The position numbers and the translations under genes are program-made. This document shows, piece after piece, positions 55,580-64,000 of a stretch of DNA of 64,000 nucleotides. How positions within the stretch are numbered: the stretch's first letter is position 1; each line of letters starts with the position of its first letter. Below the pieces are notes generated by a model. That model was not told where the DNA came from. It saw only the letters and a list, made by a program, of their open reading frames with translations, and searched no databases. This DNA is from Harmothoe impar (taxonomy: Eukaryota; Annelida; Polychaeta; Phyllodocida; Polynoidae): contig OX381717.1 of NCBI GenBank assembly GCA_947462335.1, positions 15,863,166-15,927,165 on the forward strand, read 5' to 3'.

Positions 55580-56833
55580 GCAGCTGACCGATTGCTGCGG
55601 CCACTGTAGTCCCCGGGACTATGCGCCGCCGCGCGCGTAATCTACGCGCCTACCACAGGCGTCCTCGCGCCTACGCCCCCCCCCCTGCTGCCTCCCCCCT
55701 GCCCCCTGCCTACCCCCTGCCCCCCTCTGCACCCTACATCCTTCTGATAGCCTGCAAGGCTGCATGTGGCCCTGCCATGTTTATAGTCCCTAGGACTATG
55801 TATATAGTCCCCAGGACTGCAATTGTAGTCCCCAGGACTACGGTTGTAGTCCACAAGACTATGATTGTTGTCCCCAGGACTAAAACTTAGTATAGAGCTG
55901 CTTTCTGTCCCATTTTCGTATCATAAAGTGCCTATGCCTCTGCTTGACAATGAATTCTAAAAGGGCTGAACAATATTGGTGCGTAGTCCTGGGGACTAAA
56001 TGTGTAGTCTCCAGGACTACAGAGGAAGTCCTTAGGACTACAGAGGAAGTCCCTAGGACTACAGATATTAAACTTAGTCCTGAGGGCTTCCTCTGTAGTC
56101 CCCAGGACTACAGAGGAGGTCCTTGGGACTACAAGTATTAAGCTTGTAGTCCTGGGGACTAATAGAATGGTAGTCCTGGGGACTATAGGCATAGTGCTGG
56201 GGACTACTACAACAAGCTGCATAGTCCTAAGGACTACAGAAACAGGCCTACATAGTCCTGGGGACTACAGACATAGTCCTGGGGACAACCAACACCCAAT
56301 CTCTAGTCCCTAGGACTATGCTTCTATAATCCCTAGCACTATGTAGGCCTGTCCTATCTACCTCTCTGGCAGTAGCAGTCTTGGGAAGTCCCTAGGACTA
56401 TGTGGGTAGTCCTCTGGACTACGACAGTAGTCCTCAAGACTACATCTATAGTCCTCAAGACTACACCTGTAGTCCTAAGGACTGTGAAGGCCTACATTCA
56501 AATATTTGGAAGGACTGCATAATGGTATATTGATTATCCCAGTTCGCAAAATAATAGTCCCTAGGGCTAGATATATAGTCCCGGGGACTTGATGTATAGT
56601 CTCTAGGACTACACATGTAGTCCCCAGGACTAGAAATGTAGTCCCCAGGACTATGCTATAGCTTGCAGTATGTTTTAATCCTGAGCACCCCTTCCCCCAC
56701 CCACCCCCCTCAAAGAACCCCCCCCCCCCCCCGCACGGCAGCTAAGGGACGCGTAGGGGCCGCAGGGGGAGGTCCGCGCAGCGACGTCGTAGTCCTAGGG
56801 ACTATAGTGGCCGCAGTAATCCGTCAGCTGCCT
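55580..56833. mobile_element. 1.25 kb TIR-bounded element filled with a palindromic AGTCC...GGACT array
   Basis: The left end GCAGCTGACCGATTGCTGCG (55580-55599), followed by GCCACTGTAGTCC, is mirrored by the right end GGCCGCAGTAATCCGTCAGC (about 56809-56828). Between them lie roughly 30 copies of GTAGTCCNNRGGACTAC, many at 20-21 bp spacing (for example 55785-55880 and 56400-56480). Blocks next to each end are GC-rich (gccgccgcgcgcg; gcgcagcgacgtcg). No open frame of interest. It lies in the first intron of the lectin-like gene, beside the alternative first exon. Confidence 0.8.
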
Positions 56834-56856
56834 TGATAAAACGTTATCACACTCAC

Positions 56857-56890
56857 CTGCCATATGTGTGGACATCAGAACAGTCATCAT
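56857..56890 (-). CDS. Lectin-like gene: alternative or duplicated signal-peptide exon
   Basis: ATG-ATG at 56885-56890, reading MMTVLMSTHMA plus G at a good donor (GGCAG|GTGAGT), phase 1. The 3' part, ATGTCCACACATATGGCAG plus donor, is almost identical to the exon at 57581, so the two first exons arose by duplication. An in-frame TAA lies six codons upstream of the ATG. At 11 residues the hydrophobic part is short for a signal peptide, so this copy may be decayed. Confidence 0.5.
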
Positions 56891-57580
56891 AAGTAAAGTA
56901 CAGCTTTAATGTTTGGTCCTGGTTGGGTTCACCGGCAAGTTTTCAGATTTATACTACAGATCGAAAGGACTCTTAAAGTGACATGGTCCGTTTCTTTTAT
57001 ATTTTAGGTCCTACTAAAATGTGTTCTGAATGACATTGCTGTGTCATATTTGGAGGATGGGATACAATAAAATATCTTTGATCGGCGATAAGAACCAGTT
57101 TAGAGTGTCCCATGAACAAAGGTTTAGTGTTTTTACAGTGTATTTTCAGTGGGTGGAGTTATAGCGTGCACTCTGAAAGCCTAAAATTGAGCATGAAACT
57201 GATGATTAGCTGAATTCTAATTTAAATTCTAGGGAACAATAGGGAGTTTAAGATTATGACATGAACGGCAACTTGTACCTGTAGGACAATGCTGAAGAAT
57301 GGGCTAGAAGTTGCTGTACACATTACAAGTAGGCATATCTCCCTATTGTTTTATAAAGTAGGTAGGAAATGAAACATGGTCATATTCAAAATTGTGGTTC
57401 ATTTTTATAGAAATTATTTTTTGAGTCTTAATCATCGGACCATGCCACTTTAATCAAATGCCCTGTTTGGCTCTAGGATTCTCCAATGTTTAGGGGCTAC
57501 TTATGCTCTGGTTAGGCTAATTCATGAGAATTTATAGTGGCTAACCCTCTATAAAAGTACTTTTTATGAATCGCACTGAC

Positions 57581-57653
57581 CTGCCATATGTGTGGACATG
57601 AGAAGAGCCGTGATGACTGCCATGAGGTGGGGCATGCTGTAGACTGGTACCAT
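57581..57653 (-). CDS. Lectin-like gene: signal-peptide exon (start codon)
   Basis: ATG at 57651-57653. It reads MVPVYSMPHLMAVITALLMS, then THMA and G split at the donor GGCAG|GTCAGT (phase 1), in frame with the domain exon at 47219. A hydrophobic core (LMAVITALLM) and small residues near the junction fit a cleavable signal peptide. The predicted product is secreted, carrying one complete and one partly found fucolectin-type domain; such lectins bind fucosylated glycans in innate recognition or adhesion. Intron 1 would be about 10.4 kb and carries many transposons. Confidence 0.65.
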
Positions 57654-58002
57654 TCTAGATCTTACTGCAAAGATAACATTTTCCACATTAAGAGATGCTG
57701 TTCTTAAAGTGGTAAGAGATGGCCTATATGAGAGTGTTTACACCTTTACTTGTCTGTGTGCTGTTCTTGAAGGGTTTGTGTCCTCATAACACGTAAAATG
57801 GAGAGCATAATATCTAGTCCTAGACTCACAGTGTCCGACAGTAAAACGTCTGCTCTACTGGTGATCGGTGCCCAAACTCTTACAAATTATTTCTCTGATT
57901 TTCAATCCGACCTCTACCATATTTGGCATTGTCTCATTTTACAACGTAACGATCAAATATGCCAGAATCACACAGTAAACCTTTAGCAGCAAATACCCTT
58001 TA
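57654..58002. other. Upstream flank of the lectin-like gene
   Basis: No obvious TATA box or CpG island next to the signal-peptide exon. The true transcription start may lie further right in an untranslated exon. Confidence 0.35.
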
Positions 58003-58743
58003 GGTAGATCACTACCCTTTGATTTCATCAAATTCCTAAATATATCAGAATGGGCTAATATTGCATTGCCAGATACATCTATACCTTCCCTAAACTGTGT
58101 ATGCACATTCCCTAAACTGCTTAAAAAATTTAGATCATTTTAAGCGAAATTGTGTATTTTGTAATCCCTTGAATATTAGATATATTGGTAATTGATAATA
58201 TATATATTTTTTAAACATGAGCCATTATATCGGGATTATTTACTATTTAGAATACTATAGATGTTATGATATTGCTCAAAATTACCAAGGGTATCAATCA
58301 TGACCATTTTATGCATTGACTTTTGCCATTGTACCCATCATGCAATGCAATATATATTTTACTTAGTCCATTCTTTGCATTATTCTTCATCTTCAAAGGT
58401 CCAAACCCCTAAAAATATACGTGGGACCCCCTATCAAAATTACTTTTATATGTTTGCAAATGATCTCAAAGATTTTCTGAGAGAGTTAAAAATAATTCTG
58501 TTAATTTTAAAACTATTTCTAGCCAATAAGGTTAAATATAATGAAAATTTAATCCTACTCTTTACCGAAATGTAATGGCATATAACTTTAAAATTATTTT
58601 TGCACTGAACGGGAACATATAGGCCTTAACGTTTTCACACTTTCTTCTCCTTTTTCTCTAAAAATTAGAATACTCTAATTTTTTCTAAATTAGCGAGATT
58701 CTGTTAACTTTCAGTGATATTGACCCAAGGGTAGCGACCCACC
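58003..58743. mobile_element. TTAA-type 0.9 kb family, copy c (shorter)
   Basis: Ends GGTAGATCACTACCC and GGGTAGCGACCCACC; TTTA on the left and TTAA (58744-58747) on the right. The interior shares CCCTAAAAATATACGTGGGA and the following accccctatcaaaattac with copy b. Confidence 0.72.
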
Positions 58744-58978
58744 TTAATGCCTAAAATTGCACACTAAAAGGAAATAGAGACAACCATTAACTTACATTTT
58801 TAGTAACCGTATGAAGTGGGATACAGTAGCATAATGATGTAGCATGCTTGGTGTGTATCTAGCGGTTACAGGAAAAATTGGAGCGCATTAAATATTTGAC
58901 TAGAATATTTGCTCTGCGGCACATGCTCACCCAAGCATGGAGACGCACAATCAAATATTGGTATTGCCAAGGGGACCA

Positions 58979-59390
58979 ACTCTTTAAGGATGGCATGTCA
59001 CAGTCAAGATGGCCTTTGTCTTTATGATGCACCAATGCCGCCCTGGCTAATAACTCATTGGTGATTCATAGGTGCATCATGCCAACTCTCTGACAGTGTC
59101 TTGCCCCTGTAGGGACAGCATGATGGTAGACTATTATGCATGTACACATACACATAAATATAGACATATTCCACTATGTAGTACCATAGTGGAAATAACA
59201 TAGTTACCTAGTACTCTTAGTACATTGAATGTATCATATTTTTTTCATAAAAATGACCATGTGAATAAAATACGTTATAAACTCCAAAAATTGTTTAATG
59301 CAGCACCGGTGGTCATATATCATGGCTCAATTCACGCATCATGGCAACTAAGGGCATGATGCGTTAAGGCATCATGTAGTGCTTAAAGGG
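58979..59390. mobile_element. TGATGCA-type element, interrupted
   Basis: Starts ACTCTTTAAGGATGGCATG and ends GCATCATGTAGTGCTTAAAGGG. Between about 59130 and 59295 it is interrupted by unrelated AT-rich sequence with tacacatacacataaatat. Confidence 0.6.
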
Positions 59391-61104
59391 TCAACTTAGT
59401 GTGTGTCACCAGCAACTGCTGCTATTTTGTTGTTGTATCAGGAAGTCACTTCATAAGTCATCTGTACTTGTCTGTGAGTTCTAGGTCAATGTTTAATGAG
59501 TGACTAATAAGTTATGGGCAGACGTCAGAAGATATTGCACAACAGATTATCTTAAACTTTTGTGTATAAAACATCAAAAACCATATGTTCCTAACATAAT
59601 GTTATTGTTAACTTGTCCTTGCTTTATCCAGTGTAGCAGAATTAAGTTATAAAACCAATGGTTTCTTCCCTAAATTTGAACATAAACATACTGTGGTGTT
59701 TATTCATTAATATAACTGAGAAGTGGGGGGGGGGCAGGTTGGAGTTATTAATTCTTAAGGTTTAAAGGGACGTTGCTAGGAATGGAATGTGATTGAACAA
59801 AAGATATGTTGGGTTGTTTTTCTCCCAACTGCTCTATCGAAAGGCATAATATATCATCAGAATTAAGAGATCTGATGTTTGGGATGTGATCTAGATATGT
59901 TTTACAAGGAAACTGTGTTTTTGTTAGTAAATTTTATCAAGGTGCACAGAGCTTTTCAAAGTAACAAAACTGGAAAAATTGGTGATTTTTAAGTTTTCTC
60001 ACATTTGGGAAATTTAGAACCCCCCCAAAAGTATCAGACAAATGCTTCATACAGTACAAATATACAACCAGAAATATCACTTTTAGAAAGAACTGTTTAT
60101 TTGCCTTTTGTTCATCATATAAATCACTTAGGTGTGTTTAGTAAATATATATTCTATGGTGCAAGATATCGATCTCAATCTTTATTGGCTCTGTCTGTGT
60201 TAATATAGAAGTTTGAGCAAAGAAATGCTATCTAGAGAAATTATGAATTCCTAATGCTAATGCTTGATCACCTATATATACAATAAGTTAATCTATTGCT
60301 CTGTCTTGCTAATTCCATACACTGAGGCTATACATATACAGCACAAATTAGAAGCAGTTTTTGCCAGAACTTTTTCATCCCACAGGACATTCGGTCCTGC
60401 AAACTTTCAATGTTGCAGGACTGGCTACATTTCTGGAGGACAGGATAACCATATATCTGATTTATCTGATGATATATGTGATGATTTCTGCATTTTGAGT
60501 ATAAGATAGTTTTTTAAATTTTATTTTTAATCATTTATGGCCAAATCAGGATAGATATATAGTTTTACGCAGTATATTGACACACATATTTCAGCTTTAG
60601 AAGCCCAACTGAATTCTTGTATTTCAGAAAAGCCCAACATGAAACTGGACATTCGGTCCTGCTTCACTTGTCAATCTGCAGGACCGGTGACATTTTAGGA
60701 GGGCATTGCCAAAGTCCTGCATGTTTTCGCAAAGACTGTAGAAGTGAAGTCAGCTTGTTTCAGTCCTTTACTTTCACTAATTCAAATACAGTTGCTATTC
60801 GACTCAACATATCTATCAAAACCATAAGTCACATTTGTTAATGTTCCTGTGAACATCACTCGATGAACATAACATGAAATTTCCTGGAGGATGTCATGTT
60901 AAAGCTGAATCCATATGCGGGGCAGAAAACATGGTGTTTAAAAACCTGGTATATGTATCAAACACATTAAAGTGTGTGCTGATTATAGATATACTGTATA
61001 CATAACTGTAGTGTTATTTATCAGTCTCTCATAATATCAATCCCTTCTTAGCATGCATAAGCGTGGTGCATCGTTTCTGCATTGCATTTGTGTCTGCATT
61101 CACA
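59391..61104. other. Intergenic, no gene seen
   Basis: Two similar segments, 60386-60442 and 60649-60710, share GACATTCGGTCCTGC...GCAGGAC(T/C)GG...ACATTT(C/T)...GGAGG, itself an inverted repeat of GGTCCTGC. Otherwise AT-rich unique sequence. Confidence 0.4.
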
Positions 61105-64000
61105 TCAGAAAAGACACGAATATAAACTGCAAACTCAAACTGTATTATTCATAATTGACATAATGCTTGTTTCTGTATTTGAAGCAAAAATTAATGCGCC
61201 ATATACCTACAAAATAATTGTCTGTTTATAAGCATTATTTAAATCCATGTCATAACGGATTAATGCAAATTGAAACGTCTAATACATGTGCTTTCTGATA
61301 TAATCCTGCCATTAGTGTGCTGATGTTATTGTATAAGGGGTAGTCAGTCAGGTGTTAAGTCAGGTTGTTCACACTCTCCCAGCACATCAACCTGATAGAG
61401 CAGGCTGGGGGTCAGGCTTTCACACCTTCTCCCAGCATATACACCTGCTATACCATGCTCTATGTGCCCAAAACCAGACAATGTACAGATTCAAACTTGT
61501 AATTATTCATGAATGCAATGGACCATGCACTAATTGCATCTATAATTTGGTAGGTAATATATTGATTTATATACTAAAGGGGGCTTTATTTTTTGCAAAT
61601 AATTATCATATAAAAATCGCAAATATGGTAACATGAAAGCTATGGTAAAAACACAGTGCTGTAGCTATACAACCCTGTATACCAGGCTGTGTGACCTGTA
61701 ATAGCGGGCTGGGTGCATTATACAGGCTGTACTGTTGCTCCAGGCAGTCTTCCACCTGATAATGCTTGTTTCTATATTTATAGCAAAAGATAGGGCGCCA
61801 TATACCTACAAAATATTGTCTGTTTGTAAGCATTATTCAAATCCATGTCATAACGGATTGATGCAAATAAAGACGTCTAATACATGTGCTTTCTGATATA
61901 ATCCTGCCATTACTGTGCTGATGTTATAATATAAGGGGTAGTCAGTGTCCTTTATAGGTGCCAACACACATGACTATAATAACATGAACTTACTGTCATT
62001 TCCATCTCTCAGCAACTGTATTAAGCAATCTAGGCAATATGGCCATAACACATTCCTGTTTCTAATTTTTCAAGGATTACACCTCGCTCTTATGCCAATT
62101 ACATCAGGCATGTGTCACAACATCAGACATAAGGCCTTTATTTTAATTTAACATAAATTGTCCATGAGAATTAAACAAGTACTCATACTATTTACTATTA
62201 AATGAATGATCTAAATTCCCACATATAACCCATGGGTTAAAAGTGAACCAAACCTTTAGTGCTGGTTATACAATATTATCAAAGTCTAGGTGCGTGTCAT
62301 ACAAGAGTTTTGAATATAGAACAATACTAAAATCACAATTTTCGGACCCGAGATGCATGTAATAAAAGTCTCCTGTAGTTGGGGTGCGGGTTATACAGGA
62401 GGTGCTGGTTATATGGGAATCTACGGTAGTGCGTTATCTGGGTCCCCCCATGAGGGTTCTAAAGCAAACCCTTGACCTACCCTGCAACTAACGATATGAC
62501 GTTGCAAGACAGGGAAACAGATTCTGTACTTTACCACTATAAATACAATAGGACAAAAAAAGAAAAGGTTTGTTTCAGGTAGCATGGTAGAAAAATGTAG
62601 GGTCGGTAGGTCGGATTTTTATTTTTAAAATTTTAGTTTTTTAACATAAATGTACTAGCCAACTTTTTTGAATACCCGAAAATTGACCAAAAAAGGGTGA
62701 ATATGCGCAAATTACTTCAAAATTGCATAAAAAAGCCTAGGGTTGGCCCTGTTTTGATAGGGTCGGTCGGGTGACCTCAAACAAATCTTTTCTTTTGGCC
62801 TAGTTGCTGAAATTTTAGTAAGACATGCCCTAGACCAATTGCGATTTTCAAGGATAAATAACGGAACACTCAAATCAACTCAGCTCAATATACCCCTTCT
62901 AGGCATTGAAAGACACAAATATGAACTGCAAACTCACACTGTATTATTCATAATTGACATAATGCTTGTTTCTATATTTATAGCAAAAGATAGTGCGCCA
63001 TATACCTACAAAATATTGTCTGTTTGTAAGCATTATTCAAATCCATGTCATAACGGATTGATGCAAATAAAGACGTCTAATACATGTGCTTTCTGATATA
63101 ATCCTGCCATTACTGTGCTGATGTTATAATATGAGGGGTAGTCAGTGTCCTCTATAGGTGCCAACACACATGACGATTATAACATGAACTTACTGTTATT
63201 TCCATCTCTCAGCAAATGTATCAAACAATCTAGGCAATATGGCCATAACACATTCCTGTTTCTAGGTTTTCAAGGATCACACCTCGCTCTTATGCCAATT
63301 ACATCAGGCATGTGTCACAACATCAGTTATAAGGCCTTTATTTTAATTTAACATAAATTGTCCATGAGAATTAAACAAGTACTCATACTATTTACTATTA
63401 AATGAATGATCTAAATTCCCACATATAACCCATGGGTTAAAAGTGAACCAAACCTTTAGTGCTGGTTATACAATATTATCAAAGTCTAGGTGCGTGTCAT
63501 ACAAGAGTTTTGAATATAGAACAATACTAAAATCACAATTTTCGGACCCGAGATGCATGTAATAAAAGTCTCCTGTAGTTGGGGTGCGGGTTATACAGGA
63601 GGTGCTGGTTATATGGGAATCTACGGTAGTGCGTTATCTGGGTCCCCCCATGAGGGTTCTAAAGCAAACCCTTGACCTACCCTGCAACTAACGATATGAC
63701 GTTGCAAGACAGGGAAACAGATTCTGTACTTTACCACTATAAATACAATAGGACAAAAAAAGAAAAGGTTTGTTTCAGGTAGCATGGTAGAAAAATGTAG
63801 GGTCGGTAGGTCGGATTTTTATTTTTAAAATTTTAGTTTTTTAACATAAATGTACTAGCCAACTTTTTTGAATACCCGAAAATTGACCAAAAAAGGGTGA
63901 ATATGCGCAAATTACTTCAAAATTGCATAAAAAAGCCTAGGGTTGGCCCTGTTTTGATAGGGTCGGTCGGGTGACCTCAAACAAATCTTTTCTTTTGGCC
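61105..64000. repeat. 1,200 bp direct tandem duplication cut by the window end, plus an older partial copy
   Basis: About 61757-62800 and 62957-64000 match at a constant offset of 1,200 bp with few differences (for example tcctttatagg / tcctctatagg). A third, diverged copy of the first part begins near 61105 (aaactgcaaactcaaactgtattattcataattgac). The unit includes a cttatacgg-type relic (62235-62430) and an inverted TAGGCCAAAAAAG element. No gene in it. Confidence 0.92.

Noticed and set aside
55610..56660. Regularly spaced palindromes that could be mistaken for a CRISPR array
   Set aside because: Spacers are only a few bases, units vary, there are no cas genes, and the surrounding genome is clearly eukaryotic.
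1..64000. Prokaryotic defence, operon or phage-type system
   Set aside because: No operon-like packing, ribosome binding sites or bacterial gene families; introns and animal domain families dominate.

Overview
This is a eukaryotic window, not a bacterial or viral one. The genes are split into short exons with GT-AG splice sites, introns are long, and most of the DNA is non-coding and packed with small inverted-repeat transposons and minisatellites. The protein families present (FAM20 secretory kinase, fucolectin/F5-8C lectin domains, a Thr/Pro mucin with a membrane anchor) and the repeat style suggest an invertebrate animal. A marine deuterostome such as a lancelet would fit, but the species is an inference. 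All exons were called by eye from frame, splice signals and intron phase; there is no transcript evidence.

Layout. (1) 151-1747, + strand: the last three exons of a FAM20-family gene; its 5' part lies left of the window. (2) 1748-13950: no gene seen; foldback elements and several miniature transposon families. (3) 13950-26565, - strand: a mucin-like membrane protein gene. It has a signal-peptide exon, a short PTTTT exon, a 4.55 kb exon encoding about 1,500 residues that are nearly all Pro/Thr repeats, then juxtamembrane exons, one transmembrane helix and possibly a separate cytoplasmic-tail exon. (4) 26566-41060: repeats, a decayed transposon reading frame with CCCH and CCHC zinc motifs (31.8-32.1 kb) and a block of segmental tandem duplications (32.6-36.1 kb). 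(5) 41061-57653, - strand: a secreted lectin-like gene with one complete and one apparently incomplete F5/8C-fucolectin domain and two similar candidate signal-peptide first exons. (6) 57654-64000: repeats, ending in a 1,200 bp tandem duplication cut by the window edge.

The three genes need not act together. The two minus-strand genes both encode secretory-pathway, surface or secreted products, and most of their introns are phase 1, as is usual for shuffled extracellular domains. The most unusual DNA is the repeat content: a 21 bp-spaced palindrome array inside a TIR-bounded element (55.6-56.8 kb), three head-to-tail hairpins (4.78-5.20 kb), a 4 bp-TSD miniature transposon family with one copy about 25 bp from a splice acceptor, a TTAA-flanked family of about 0.9 kb, and the giant mucin exon. 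That exon has no in-frame ATG, so an ATG-based scan reports only its wrong-frame shadows.
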